Source: Cladorhizidae sp. MBARI D1340-BT2
Lineage: Eukaryota; Porifera; Demospongiae; Poecilosclerida; Cladorhizidae
Assembly: GCA_028752905.1 (NCBI GenBank)
Contig: JAQNBH010000011.1
Span: 30,812,017 to 30,876,016, forward strand
Reading direction: 5' to 3'
Length of the DNA stretch: 64,000 nucleotides
A model generated the notes under the pieces. The model had not been told where the DNA came from. It ran no database searches and saw nothing but the letters and a program-made list of their open reading frames with translations. Positions 40,244-54,286 of the stretch are shown here, one piece after another; position 1 is the stretch's first letter, and each line of letters begins with the position of its first letter. The translations under genes and the position numbers were made by a program.

Positions 40244-43200
40244 ATAGACCAAATTAGGGCAAATATCAAGATAGAGAACACATAATGAAACCTATCATTC
40301 GAATCATATCAAGTCCATTACAGTGAAATGTGCAGAATATTATGGATGTTTGATATCAACAGAGAGCACAGGGAGAGACCTATCTTAATAGAGCATCAAG
40401 ATAGAGAACACATAGAGAAACCTATCTTGTGATTCTATGTATGCAGAATATACGGATGTTTGGGATCAAGAGAGAAAACAGAGAGAGGCCTACCTTTAGA
40501 GCTATATATCAAGTCTATTCAGTGAAGTGTGGAGAATCTACGAAGCTAACATGTTTAGCTCAAGATAGAGAACACTGAGAGATACCTATCTTGCAAGTCC
40601 ATTACAGTGAAGTGTGCAGAATATATGGATGTTTGGTATCAAGAGAGAGCACTTAGAGAGTCCTATCTTAATAGCTATACATCAAGTCTATTCAGTGAAG
40701 TGTGGATAATCTACGAAGCTAACATGTTTAGCATCAAGTAAGAGTACAATTCATAACTGCCCTAATTAACAAGACCAAAGTCCCAGATTTTGTCAACTGA
40801 TAGAGAAGGCCCTTATCTGCAACATGTCAACGGATTATCAATAAATGTAGTGGTTTTTCACTGGCAGGCCACCGCTTTGGCAACTGGAAAACGCCAGGAA
40901 AGATCGCAAACCTTACCAATTCAAATCATCATAACTTGCTAATATTTAGAGTACTCAAAATTTTGGCACGTACAAAAGACAGATAATTAGAAGGGCTATC
41001 CGGTGATATAAAAATTATCTTTTTGGGGTAAAGTGTAGAAATGTTATAAGCTTTACGGCAAAATAACAAGATTTTTTGGGGAAAAATGAGAAACATATAG
41101 ACCAAATTAGGGCAAATATCAAGATAGAGAACACATAATGAAACCTATCATTCGAATCATATCAAGTCCATTACAGTGAAGCGTGCAGAATATTATGGAT
41201 GTTTGATATCAACAGAGAGCACAGGTAAAGACCTATCTTAATAGCTATATATCAAGTTTATACAGTGAAGTGTGGAGAATCTATGAAGCTAACCTGTATA
41301 GCATCAAGATAGAGAACACATGGAGAAACCTATCTTGTGATTCGATGTATGCAGAATATACGGATGTTTGGTATCAAGAGAGAGAACAGAGAGAGGCCTA
41401 CCTTTAGAGCTATATATCAAGTCTATTCAGTGAAGTGTGGAGAATCTAAGAAGCTAACATGTTTAGCTCAAGATAGAGAACACTGAGAGATACCTATCTT
41501 GCAAGTCCATTACAGTGAAGTGTGCAGAATATATGGATGTTTGGTATCAAGAGAGAGCACTTAGAGAGTCCTATCTTAATAGCTATACATCAAGTCTATT
41601 CAGTGAAGTGTGGATAATCTACGAAGCTAACATGTTTAGCATCAAGTAAGAATACAATTCATAACTGCTCTAATTAACAAGACCAAAGTCCCAGATTTTG
41701 TCAACTGATAGAGAAGGCCCTTATCTGCAACATGTCAACAGATTATCAATAAATGTAGTGGTTTTTCACTGGCAGGCCACCGCTTTGGCAACTGGAAAAT
41801 GCCGGAAAGATCGCAAACCTTACCACTTCAAATCACCATAACTTGCTAATACTTAGAGTACTCAAATTTTTGGCACGTACAAAAGACAGATAATTAGAAG
41901 GGCTATCCGGTGATATAAAAATTATCTTTTTTGGGTAAAGTATAGCAAAGTTATGAGCTTTACGGCAAAATAACAAGATTTTGGGGGGGGAAATGAGAAA
42001 CATATAGACCAAATTAGGGCAAATATCAAGATAGAGAACACATAATGAAACCTATCATTCGAATCATATCAAGTCCATTACAGTGAAATGTGCAGAATAT
42101 TATGGATGTTTGATATCAACAGAGAGCACAGGGAGAGACCTATCTTAATAGAGCATCAAGATAGAGAACACATAGAGAAACCTATCTTGTGATTCTATGT
42201 ATGCAGAATATACGGATGTTTGGGATCAAGAGAGAAAACAGAGAGAGGCCTACCTTTAGAGCTATATATCAAGTCTATTCAGTGAAGTGTGGAGAATCTA
42301 CGAAGCTAACATGTTTAGCTCAAGATAGAGAACACTGAGAGATACCTATCTTGCAAGTCCATTACAGTGAAGTGTGCAGAATATATGGATGTTTGGTATC
42401 AAGAGAGAGCACTTAGAGAGTCCTATCTTAATAGCTATACATCAAGTCTATTCAGTGAAGTGTGGATAATCTACGAAGCTAACATGTTTAGCATCAAGTA
42501 AGAGTACAATTCATAACTGCCCTAATTAACAAGACCAAAGTCCCAGATTTTGTCAACTGATAGAGAAGGCCCTTATCTGCAACATGTCAACGGATTATCA
42601 ATAAATGTAGTGGTTTTTCACTGGCAGGCCACCGCTTTGGCAACTGGAAAACGCCAGGAAAGATCGCAAACCTTACCAATTCAAATCATCATAACTTGCT
42701 AATATTTAGAGTACTCAAAATTTTGGCACGTACAAAAGACAGATAATTAGAAGGGCTATCCGGTGATATAAAAATTATCTTTTTTGGGTAAAGTATAGCA
42801 AAGTTATGAGCTTTACGGCAAAATAACAAGATTTTGGGGGGGGAAATGAGAAACATATAGACCAAATTAGGGCAAATATCAAGATAGAGAACACATAATG
42901 AAACCTATCATTCGAATCATATCAAGTCCATTACAGTGAAATGTGCAGAATATTATGGATGTTTGATATCAACAGAGAGCACAGGGAGAGACCTATCTTA
43001 ATAGAGCATCAAGATAGAGAACACATAGAGAAACCTATCTTGTGATTCTATGTATGCAGAATATACGGATGTTTGGGATCAAGAGAGAAAACAGAGAGAG
43101 GCCTACCTTTAGAGCTATATATCAAGTCTATTCAGTGAAGTGTGGAGAATCTACGAAGCTAACATGTTTAGCTCAAGATAGAGAACACTGAGAGATACCT

Positions 43201-43709
43201 ATCTTGCAAGTCCATTACAGTGAAGTGTGCAGAATATATGGATGTTTGGTATCAAGAGAGAGCACTTAGAGAGTCCTATCTTAATAGCTATACATCAAGT
43301 CTATTCAGTGAAGTGTGGATAATCTACGAAGCTAACATGTTTAGCATCAAGTAAGAGTACAATTCATAACTGCCCTAATTAACAAGACCAAAGTCCCAGA
43401 TTTTGTCAACTGATAGAGAAGGCCCTTATCTGCAACATGTCAACGGATTATCAATAAATGTAGTGGTTTTTCACTGGCAGGCCACCGCTTTGGCAACTGG
43501 AAAACGCCAGGAAAGATCGCAAACCTTACCAATTCAAATCATCATAACTTGCTAATATTTAGAGTACTCAAAATTTTGGCACGTACAAAAGACAGATAAT
43601 TAGAAGGGCTATCCGGTGATATAAAAATTATCTTTTTGGGGTAAAGTGTAGAAATGTTATAAGCTTTACGGCAAAATAACAAGATTTTTTGGGGAAAAAT
43701 GAGAAACAT
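40244..43709 (+). repeat. A-B-A-A segment marked by TTTGGGATCAAG
   Basis: Units 40244-41096 (A, 853), 41097-42003 (B, 907), 42004-42856 (A, 853) and 42857-43709 (A, 853). All three A units share TTTGGGATCAAGAGAGAAAA and GTCAACGGATTATC; the same pair of markers occurs elsewhere only in the unit at 48143. The blocks 39337-41096 and 41097-42856 are 1760-bp B-A copies that differ at their ends: T-rich in the first and G-rich in the second. Confidence 0.88.
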
Positions 43710-46700
43710 ATAGACCAAATTAGGGCAAATATCAAGATAGAGAACACATAATGAAACCTATCATTCGAATCATATCAAGTCCATTACAGTGAAGCGTGCA
43801 GAATATTATGGATGTTTGATATCAACAGAGAGCACAGGGAAAGACCTATCTTAATAGCTATATATCAAGTTTATACAGTGAAGTGTGGAGAATCTATGAA
43901 GCTAACCTGTATAGCATCAAGATAGAGAACACATGGAGAAACCTATCTTGTGATTCTATGTATGCAGAATATACGGATGTTTGGTATCAAGAGAGAGAAC
44001 AGAGAGAGGCCTACCTTTAGAGCTATATATCAAGTCTATTCAGTGAAGTGTGGAGAATCTATGAAGCTAACATGTTTAGCTCAAGATAGAGAACACTGAG
44101 AGATACCTATCTTGCAAGTCCATTACAGTGAAGTGTGCAGAATATATGGATGTTTGGTATCAAGAGAGAGCACTTAGAGAGTCCTATCTTAATAGCTATA
44201 CATCAAGTCTATTCAGTGAAGTGTGGATAATCTACGAAGCTAACATGTTTAGCATCAAGTAAGAGTACAATTCATAACTGCTCTAATTAACAAGACCAAA
44301 GTCCCAGATTTTGTCAACTGATAGAGAAGGCCCTTATCTGCAACATGTCAACAGATTATCAATAAATGTAGTGGTTTTTCACTGGCAGGCCACCGCTTTG
44401 GCAACTGGAAAACGCCAGGAAAGATCGCAAACCTTACCACTTCAAATCACCATAACTTGCTAATACTTAGAGTACTCAAATTTTTGGCACGTACAAAAGA
44501 CAGATAATTAGAAGTGCTATCCGGTGATATAAAAATTATCTTTTTGGGGTAAAGTATAGCAAAGTTATGAGCTTTACGGCAAAATAACAAGATTTTGGGG
44601 GTGGAAATGAGAAACATATAGACCAAATTAGGGCAAATATCAAGATAGAGAACACATAATGAAACCTATCATTCGAATCATATCAAGTCCATTACAGTGA
44701 AATGTGCAGAATATTATGGATGTTTGATATCAACAGAGAGCACAGGGAGAGACCTATCTTAATAGAGCATCAAGATAGAGAACACATAGAGAAACCTATC
44801 TTGTGATTCTATGTATGCAGAATATACGGATGTTTGGTATCAAGAGAGAGAACAGAGAGAGGCCTACCTTTAGAGCTATATATCAAGTCTATTCAGTGAA
44901 GTGTGGAGAATCTACGAAGCTAACATGTTTAGCTCAAGATAGAGAACACTGAGAGATACCTATCTTGCAAGTCCATTACAGTGAAGTGTGCAGAATATAT
45001 GGATGTTTGGTATCAAGAGAGAGCACTTAGAGAGTCCTATCTTAATAGCTATACATCAAGTCTATTCAGTGAAGTGTGGATAATCTACGAAGCTAACATG
45101 TTTAGCATCAAGTAAGAGTACAATTCATAACTGCCCTAATTAACAAGACCAAAGTCCCAGATTTTGTCAACTGATAGAGAAGGCCCTTATCTGCAACATG
45201 TCAACGGATTATCAATAAATGTAGTGGTTTTTCACTGGCAGGCCACCGCTTTGGCAACTGGAAAACGCCAGGAAAGATCGCAAACCTTACCAATTCAAAT
45301 CATCATAACTTGCTAATATTTAGAGTACTCAAAATTTTGGCACGTACAAAAGACAGATAATTAGAAGGGCTATCCGGTGATATAAAAATTATCTTTTTGG
45401 GGTAAAGTGTAGAAATGTTATAAGCTTTACGGCAAAATAACAAGATTTTTTGGGGAAAAATGAGAAACATATAGACCAAATTAGGGCAAATATCAAGATA
45501 GAGAACACATAATGAAACCTATCATTCGAATCATATCAAGTCCATTACAGTGAAGCGTGCAGAATATTATGGATGTTTGATATCAACAGAGAGCACAGGG
45601 AAAGACCTATCTTAATAGCTATATATCAAGTTTATACAGTGAAGTGTGGAGAATCTATGAAGCTAACCTGTATAGCATCAAGATAGAGAACACATGGAGA
45701 AACCTATCTTGTGATTCTATGTATGCAGAATATACGGATGTTTGGTATCAAGAGAGAGAACAGAGAGAGGCCTACCTTTAGAGCTATATATCAAGTCTAT
45801 TCAGTGAAGTGTGGAGAATCTATGAAGCTAACATGTTTAGCTCAAGATAGAGAACACTGAGAGATACCTATCTTGCAAGTCCATTACAGTGAAGTGTGCA
45901 GAATATATGGATGTTTGGTATCAAGAGAGAGCACTTAGAGAGTCCTATCTTAATAGCTATACATCAAGTCTATTCAGTGAAGTGTGGATAATCTACGAAG
46001 CTAACATGTTTAGCATCAAGTAAGAGTACAATTCATAACTGCTCTAATTAACAAGACCAAAGTCCCAGATTTTGTCAACTGATAGAGAAGGCCCTTATCT
46101 GCAACATGTCAACAGATTATCAATAAATGTAGTGGTTTTTCACTGGCAGGCCACCGCTTTGGCAACTGGAAAACGCCAGGAAAGATCGCAAACCTTACCA
46201 CTTCAAATCACCATAACTTGCTAATACTTAGAGTACTCAAATTTTTGGCACGTACAAAAGACAGATAATTAGAAGTGCTATCCGGTGATATAAAAATTAT
46301 CTTTTTGGGGTAAAGTATAGCAAAGTTATGAGCTTTACGGCAAAATAACAAGATTTTGGGGGTGGAAATGAGAAACATATAGACCAAATTAGGGCAAATA
46401 TCAAGATAGAGAACACATAATGAAACCTATCATTCGAATCATATCAAGTCCATTACAGTGAAATGTGCAGAATATTATGGATGTTTGATATCAACAGAGA
46501 GCACAGGGAGAGACCTATCTTAATAGAGCATCAAGATAGAGAACACATAGAGAAACCTATCTTGTGATTCTATGTATGCAGAATATACGGATGTTTGGTA
46601 TCAAGAGAGAGAACAGAGAGAGGCCTACCTTTAGAGCTATATATCAAGTCTATTCAGTGAAGTGTGGAGAATCTACGAAGCTAACATGTTTAGCTCAAGA

Positions 46701-48142
46701 TAGAGAACACTGAGAGATACCTATCTTGCAAGTCCATTACAGTGAAGTGTGCAGAATATATGGATGTTTGGTATCAAGAGAGAGCACTTAGAGAGTCCTA
46801 TCTTAATAGCTATACATCAAGTCTATTCAGTGAAGTGTGGATAATCTACGAAGCTAACATGTTTAGCATCAAGTAAGAGTACAATTCATAACTGCCCTAA
46901 TTAACAAGACCAAAGTCCCAGATTTTGTCAACTGATAGAGAAGGCCCTTATCTGCAACATGTCAACAGATTATCAATAAATGTAGTGGTTTTTCACTGGC
47001 AGGCCACCGCTTTGGCAACTGGAAAACGCCAGGAAAGATCGCAAACCTTACCAATTCAAATCACCATAACTTGCTAATATTTAGAGTACTCAAAATTTTG
47101 GCACGTACAAAAGACAGATAATTAGAAGGGCTATTCGGTGATATAAAAATTATCTTTTTTGGGTAAAGTGTAGAAAAGTTATGAGCTTTACGGCAAAATA
47201 ACAAGATTTTTTGGGGAAAAATGAGAAACATATAGACCAAATTAGGGCAAATATCAAGATAGAGAACACATAATGAAACCTATCATTCGAATCATATCAA
47301 GTCCATTACAGTGAAGTGTGCAGAATATTATGAATGTTTGATATCAACAGAGAGCACAGGTAAAGACCTATCTTAATAGCTATATATCAAGTTTATACAG
47401 TGAAGTGTGGAGAATCTATGAAGCTAACCTGTATAGCATCAAGATAGAGAACACATGGAGAAACCTATCTTGTGATTCTATGTATGCAGAATATACGGAT
47501 GTTTGGTATCAAGAGAGAGAACAGAGAGAGGCCTACCTTTAGAGCTATATATCAAGTCTATTCAGTGAAGTGTGGAGAATCTATGAAGCTAACATGTTTA
47601 GCTCAAGATAGAGAACACTGAGAGATACCTATCTTGCAAGTCCATTACAGTGAAGTGTGCAGAATATATGGATGTTTGGTATCAAGAGAGAGCACTTAGA
47701 GAGTCCTATCTTAATAGCTATACATCAAGTCTATTCAGTGAAGTGTGGATAATCTACGAAGCTAACATGTTTAGCATCAAGTAAGAGTACAATTCATAAC
47801 TGCCCTAATTAACAAGACCAAAGTCCCAGATTTTGTCAACTGATAGAGAAGGCCCTTATCTGCAACATGTCAACAGATTATCAATAAATGTAGTGGTTTT
47901 TCACTGGCAGGCCACCGCTTTGGCAACTGGAAAACGCCAGGAAAGATCGCAAACCTTACCACTTCAAATCACCATAACTTGCTAATACTTAGAGTACTCA
48001 AAATTTTGGCACGTACAAAAGACAGATAATTAGAAGGGCTATCCAGTAATATAAAAATTATCTTTTTTGGGTAAAGTATAGCAAAGTTATGAGCTTTACG
48101 GCAAAATAACAAGATTTTGGGGGGGAAATGAGAAACATATAT
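43710..48142 (+). repeat. B908-A853 alternation
   Basis: Units 43710-44617 (B, 908), 44618-45470 (A, 853), 45471-46378 (B, 908), 46379-47231 (A, 853) and 47232-48142 (B, 911). The two B908 units share CACAGGGAAAGACC, GAAGTGCTATCC and GGGGGTGGAAATG. The A unit at 44618 lacks the TTTGGGATCAAG marker but keeps GTCAACGGATTATC, so it is itself a mosaic. The last unit has CATATATATAGACC at its end (4-bp AT insertion at 48137-48145) and ATCCAGTAATAT. Confidence 0.87.
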
Positions 48143-48145
48143 ATA
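48137..48145. repeat. AT insertion at a unit junction
   Basis: The junction CATATAGACC is extended by 4 bp to CATATATATAGACC, consistent with slippage in a short AT run. Confidence 0.8.
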
Positions 48146-49903
48146 GACCAAATTAGGGCAAATATCAAGATAGAGAACACATAATGAAACCTATCATTCG
48201 AATCATATCAAGTCCATTACAGTGAAATGTGCAGAATATTATGGATGTTTGATATCAACAGAGAGCACAGGGAGAGACCTATCTTAATAGAGCATCAAGA
48301 TAGAGAACACATAGAGAAACCTATCTTGTGATTCTATGTATGCAGAATATACGGATGTTTGGGATCAAGAGAGAAAACAGAGAGAGGCCTACCTTTAGAG
48401 CTATATATCAAGTCTATTCAGTGAAGTGTGGAGAATCTACGAAGCTAACATGTTTAGCTCAAGATAGAGAACACTGAGAGATACCTATCTTGCAAGTCCA
48501 TTACAGTGAAGTGTGCAGAATATATGGATGTTTGGTATCAAGAGAGAGCACTTAGAGAGTCCTATCTTAATAGCTATACATCAAGTCTATTCAGTGAAGT
48601 GTGGATAATCTACGAAGCTAACATGTTTAGCATCAAGTAAGAGTACAATTCATAACTGCCCTAATTAACAAGACCAAAGTCCCAGATTTTGTCAACTGAT
48701 AGAGAAGGCCCTTATCTGCAACATGTCAACGGATTATCAATAAATGTAGTGGTTTTTCACTGGCAGGCCACCGCTTTGGCAACTGGAAAACGCCAGGAAA
48801 GATCGCAAACCTTACCAATTCAAATCATCATAACTTGCTAATATTTAGAGTACTCAAAATTTTGGCACGTACAAAAGACAGATAATTAGAAGGGCTATCC
48901 GGTGATATAAAAATTATCTTTTTGGGGTAAAGTGTAGAAATGTTATAAGCTTTACGGCAAAATAACAAGATTTTTTGGGGAAAAATGAGAAACATATAGA
49001 CCAAATTAGGGCAAATATCAAGATAGAGAACACATAATGAAACCTATCATTCGAATCATATCAAGTCCATTACAGTGAAGCGTGCAGAATATTATGGATG
49101 TTTGATATCAACAGAGAGCACAGGGAAAGACCTATCTTAATAGCTATATATCAAGTTTATACAGTGAAGTGTGGAGAATCTATGAAGCTAACCTGTATAG
49201 CATCAAGATAGAGAACACATGGAGAAACCTATCTTGTGATTCTATGTATGCAGAATATACGGATGTTTGGTATCAAGAGAGAGAACAGAGAGAGGCCTAC
49301 CTTTAGAGCTATATATCAAGTCTATTCAGTGAAGTGTGGAGAATCTATGAAGCTAACATGTTTAGCTCAAGATAGAGAACACTGAGAGATACCTATCTTG
49401 CAAGTCCATTACAGTGAAGTGTGCAGAATATATGGATGTTTGGTATCAAGAGAGAGCACTTAGAGAGTCCTATCTTAATAGCTATACATCAAGTCTATTC
49501 AGTGAAGTGTGGATAATCTACGAAGCTAACATGTTTAGCATCAAGTAAGAGTACAATTCATAACTGCTCTAATTAACAAGACCAAAGTCCCAGATTTTGT
49601 CAACTGATAGAGAAGGCCCTTATCTGCAACATGTCAACAGATTATCAATAAATGTAGTGGTTTTTCACTGGCAGGCCACCGCTTTGGCAACTGGAAAACG
49701 CCAGGAAAGATCGCAAACCTTACCACTTCAAATCACCATAACTTGCTAATACTTAGAGTACTCAAAATTTTGGCACGTACAAAAGACAGATAATTAGAAG
49801 GGCTATCCGGTGATATAAAAATTATCTTTTTGGGGTAAAGTGTAGAAATGTTATAAGCTTTACGGCAAAATAACAAGATTTTTTGGGGAAAAATGAGAAA
49901 CAT
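48143..49903 (+). repeat. A853 unit followed by a chimeric B908 unit
   Basis: Units 48143-48995 (A, 853, with TTTGGGATCAAG) and 48996-49903 (908 bp). The second is type B up to AATACTTAGAG (about 49752). It then matches the A853 lineage: CTCAAAATTTTGG, GGGCTATCC, GTGTAGAAATGTTATAAG and the T6G4A5 end. The exchange point falls within about 49752-49768. It gives a B unit with an A ending, followed by another B unit. Confidence 0.88.
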
Positions 49904-52572
49904 ATAGACCAAATTAGGGCAAATATCAAGATAGAGAACACATAATGAAACCTATCATTCGAATCATATCAAGTCCATTACAGTGAAGCGTGCAGAATAT
50001 TATGGATGTTTGATATCAACAGAGAGCACAGGGAAAGACCTATCTTAATAGCTATATATCAAGTTTATACAGTGAAGTGTGGAGAATCTATGAAGCTAAC
50101 CTGTATAGCATCAAGATAGAGAACACATGGAGAAACCTATCTTGTGATTCTATGTATGCAGAATATACGGATGTTTGGTATCAAGAGAGAGAACAGAGAG
50201 AGGCCTACCTTTAGAGCTATATATCAAGTCTATTCAGTGAAGTGTGGAGAATCTATGAAGCTAACATGTTTAGCTCAAGATAGAGAACACTGAGAGATAC
50301 CTATCTTGCAAGTCCATTACAGTGAAGTGTGCAGAATATATGGATGTTTGGTATCAAGAGAGAGCACTTAGAGAGTCCTATCTTAATAGCTATACATCAA
50401 GTCTATTCAGTGAAGTGTGGATAATCTACGAAGCTAACATGTTTAGCATCAAGTAAGAGTACAATTCATAACTGCTCTAATTAACAAGACCAAAGTCCCA
50501 GATTTTGTCAACTGATAGAGAAGGCCCTTATCTGCAACATGTCAACAGATTATCAATAAATGTAGTGGTTTTTCACTGGCAGGCCACCGCTTTGGCAACT
50601 GGAAAACGCCAGGAAAGATCGCAAACCTTACCACTTCAAATCACCATAACTTGCTAATACTTAGAGTACTCAAATTTTTGGCACGTACAAAAGACAGATA
50701 ATTAGAAGTGCTATCCGGTGATATAAAAATTATCTTTTTGGGGTAAAGTATAGCAAAGTTATGAGCTTTACGGCAAAATAACAAGATTTTGGGGGTGGAA
50801 ATGAGAAACATATAGACCAAATTAGGGCAAATATCAAGATAGAGAACACATAATGAAACCTATCATTCGAATCATATCAAGTCCATTACAGTGAAATGTG
50901 CAGAATATTATGGATGTTTGATATCAACAGAGAGCACAGGGAGAGACCTATCTTAATAGAGCATCAAGATAGAGAACACATAGAGAAACCTATCTTGTGA
51001 TTCTATGTATGCAGAATATACGGATGTTTGGTATCAAGAGAGAGAACAGAGAGAGGCCTACCTTTAGAGCTATATATCAAGTCTATTCAGTGAAGTGTGG
51101 AGAATCTACGAAGCTAACATGTTTAGCTCAAGATAGAGAACACTGAGAGATACCTATCTTGCAAGTCCATTACAGTGAAGTGTGCAGAATATATGGATGT
51201 TTGGTATCAAGAGAGAGCACTTAGAGAGTCCTATCTTAATAGCTATACATCAAGTCTATTCAGTGAAGTGTGGATAATCTACGAAGCTAACATGTTTAGC
51301 ATCAAGTAAGAGTACAATTCATAACTGCCCTAATTAACAAGACCAAAGTCCCAGATTTTGTCAACTGATAGAGAAGGCCCTTATCTGCAACATGTCAACA
51401 GATTATCAATAAATGTAGTGGTTTTTCACTGGCAGGCCACCGCTTTGGCAACTGGAAAACGCCAGGAAAGATCGCAAACCTTACCAATTCAAATCACCAT
51501 AACTTGCTAATATTTAGAGTACTCAAAATTTTGGCACGTACAAAAGACAGATAATTAGAAGGGCTATTCGGTGATATAAAAATTATCTTTTTTGGGTAAA
51601 GTGTAGAAAAGTTATGAGCTTTACGGCAAAATAACAAGATTTTTTGGGGAAAAATGAGAAACATATAGACCAAATTAGGGCAAATATCAAGATAGAGAAC
51701 ACATAATGAAACCTATCATTCGAATCATATCAAGTCCATTACAGTGAAGTGTGCAGAATATTATGAATGTTTGATATCAACAGAGAGCACAGGTAAAGAC
51801 CTATCTTAATAGCTATATATCAAGTTTATACAGTGAAGTGTGGAGAATCTATGAAGCTAACCTGTATAGCATCAAGATAGAGAACACATGGAGAAACCTA
51901 TCTTGTGATTCTATGTATGCAGAATATACGGATGTTTGGTATCAAGAGAGAGAACAGAGAGAGGCCTACCTTTAGAGCTATATATCAAGTCTATTCAGTG
52001 AAGTGTGGAGAATCTATGAAGCTAACATGTTTAGCTCAAGATAGAGAACACTGAGAGATACCTATCTTGCAAGTCCATTACAGTGAAGTGTGCAGAATAT
52101 ATGGATGTTTGGTATCAAGAGAGAGCACTTAGAGAGTCCTATCTTAATAGCTATACATCAAGTCTATTCAGTGAAGTGTGGATAATCTACGAAGCTAACA
52201 TGTTTAGCATCAAGTAAGAGTACAATTCATAACTGCCCTAATTAACAAGACCAAAGTCCCAGATTTTGTCAACTGATAGAGAAGGCCCTTATCTGCAACA
52301 TGTCAACAGATTATCAATAAATGTAGTGGTTTTTCACTGGCAGGCCACCGCTTTGGCAACTGGAAAACGCCAGGAAAGATCGCAAACCTTACCACTTCAA
52401 ATCACCATAACTTGCTAATACTTAGAGTACTCAAATTTTTGGCACGTACAAAAGACAGATAATTAGAAGTGCTATCCGGTGATATAAAAATTATCTTTTT
52501 GGGGTAAAGTATAGCAAAGTTATGAGCTTTACGGCAAAATAACAAGATTTTGGGGGTGGAAATGAGAAACAT
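49904..52572 (+). repeat. B-A-B segment, copy of 45471-48142
   Basis: Units 49904-50811 (B, 908), 50812-51664 (A, 853) and 51665-52572 (B, 908). They repeat, 4433 bp later, the order and markers of 45471-48142: GAAGTGCTATCC in the first, GGCTATTCGG in the second, and ATTATGAATG without the ATAATTATA insertion in the third. The copies part ways in the last 3' half, which here is of the GGGGGTGGAAATG kind. Confidence 0.87.
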
Positions 52573-52832
52573 ATAGACCAAATTAGGGCAAATATCAAGA
52601 TAGAGAACACATAATGAAACCTATCATTCGAATCATATCAAGTCCATTACAGTGAAATGTGCAGAATATTATGGATGTTTGATATCAACAGAGAGCACAG
52701 GGAGAGACCTATCTTAATAGAGCATCAAGATAGAGAACACATGGAGAAACCTATCTTGTGATTCTATGTATGCAGAATATACGGATGTTTGGTATCAAGA
52801 GAGAGAACAGAGAGAGGCCTACCTTTAGAGCT

Positions 52833-52841
52833 ATAATTATA
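52833..52841. repeat. ATAATTATA insertion at the a4/b4 border (representative)
   Basis: CTATATATCAAG is changed to CTATAATTATATCAAG. Equivalent sites are near 19480, 29055, 30820, 31730, 33489, 57209, 58069 and 61585, all in B units except those near 52833 and 58069, which lie in A-start chimeras. Confidence 0.8.
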
Positions 52842-53427
52842 TCAAGTCTATTCAGTGAAGTGTGGAGAATCTATGAAGCTAACATGTTTAGCTCAAGATA
52901 GAGAACACTGAGAGATACCTATCTTGCAAGTCCATTACAGTGAAGTGTGCAGAATATATGGATGTTTGGTATCAAGAGAGAGCACTTAGAGAGTCCTATC
53001 TTAATAGCTATACATCAAGTCTATTCAGTGAAGTGTGGATAATCTACGAAGCTAACATGTTTAGCATCAAGTAAGAGTACAATTCATAACTGCCCTAATT
53101 AACAAGACCAAAGTCCCAGATTTTGTCAACTGATAGAGAAGGCCCTTATCTGCACCATGTCAACAGATTATCAATAAATGTAGTGGTTTTTCACTGGCAG
53201 GCCACCGCTTTGGTAACTGGAAAACGCCAGGAAAGATCGCAAACCTTACCACTTCAAATCACCATAACTTGCTAATACTTAGAGTACTCAAAATTTTGGC
53301 ACGTACAAAAGACAGATAATTAGAAGGGCTATCCGGTGATATAAAAATTATCTTTTTTGGGTAAAGTGTAGAAAAGTTATGAGCTTTACGGCAAAATAAC
53401 AAGATTTTTGGGGGGGAAATGAGAAAC

Positions 53428-53436
53428 ATAATTATA
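53428..53436. repeat. ATAATTATA insertion at a unit junction
   Basis: The normal junction CATATAGACC reads CATAATTATAGACC here, a 4-bp gain making the palindrome ATAATTATA. The same 4-bp change is found at the a4/b4 border of nine units. Confidence 0.8.
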
Positions 53437-54286
53437 GACCAAATTAGGGCAAATATCAAGATAGAGAACACATAATGAAACCTATCATTCGAATCATATC
53501 AAGTCCATTACAGTGAAATGTGCAGAATATTATGGATGTTTGATATCAACAGAGAGCACAGGGAGAGACCTATCTTAATAGAGCATCAAGATAGAGAACA
53601 CATAGAGAAACCTATCTTGTGATTCTATGTATGCAGAATATACGGATGTTTGGTATCAAGAGAGAGAACAGAGAGAGGCCTACCTTTAGAGCTATATATC
53701 AAGTCTATTCAGTGAAGTGTGGAGAATCTATGAAGCTAACATGTTTAGCTCAAGATATAGAACACTGAGAGATACCTATCTTGTAAGTCCATTACAGTGA
53801 AGTGTGCAGAATATATGGATGTTTGGTATCAAGAGAGAGCACTTAGAGAGTCCTATCTTAATAGCTATACATCAAGTCTATTCAGTGAAGTGTGGATAAT
53901 CTACGAAGCTAACATGTTTAGCATCAAGTAAGAGTACAATTCATAACTGCCCTAATTAACAAGACCAAAGTCCCAGATTTTGTCAACTGATAGAGAAGGC
54001 CCTTATCTGCAACATGTCAACAGATTATCAATAAATGTAGTGGTTTTTCACTGGCAGGCCACCGCTTTGGCAACTGGAAAACGCCAGGAAAGATCGCAAA
54101 CCTTACCACTTCAAATCACCATAACTTGCTAATACTTAGAGTACTCAAAATTTTGGCACGTACAAAAGACAGATAATTAGAAGGGCTATCCGGTAATATA
54201 AAAATTATCTTTTTTGGGTAAAGTATAGCAAAGTTATGAGCTTTACGGCAAAATAACAAGATTTTGGGGGGGGAAATGAGAAACAT

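Larger units (their letters stand above)
52573..54286 (+). repeat. Two atypical A units, including the longest A (861 bp)
   Basis: Units 52573-53433 (861 bp) and 53434-54286 (853 bp). The first starts as type A (AATAGAGCATCAAG), switches to B by ACACATGGAG within about 20 bases, and carries ATAATTATA both at the a4/b4 border (52833-52841) and at the next unit start (53428-53436); two 4-bp insertions explain 861. The second has TATGAAGC, AAGATATAGAAC and CTTGTAAGTCC. With the unit at 54287 they form an A-A-A run. Confidence 0.87.

Noticed and set aside
47969..48151. Minus-strand open frame of 60 codons
   Set aside because: It exists only because a 4-bp AT insertion at the unit junction places an ATG in frame with a stop-free stretch. 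It lies wholly in satellite sequence, most sister units lack it, and it resembles no protein I know.
53259..53471. Minus-strand open frame of 70 codons
   Set aside because: Same explanation: the ATTA insertion at 53428-53436 shifts the frame and opens it. Its second half reads the same 3'-half sequence as the frame at 47969-48151. Treated as chance.
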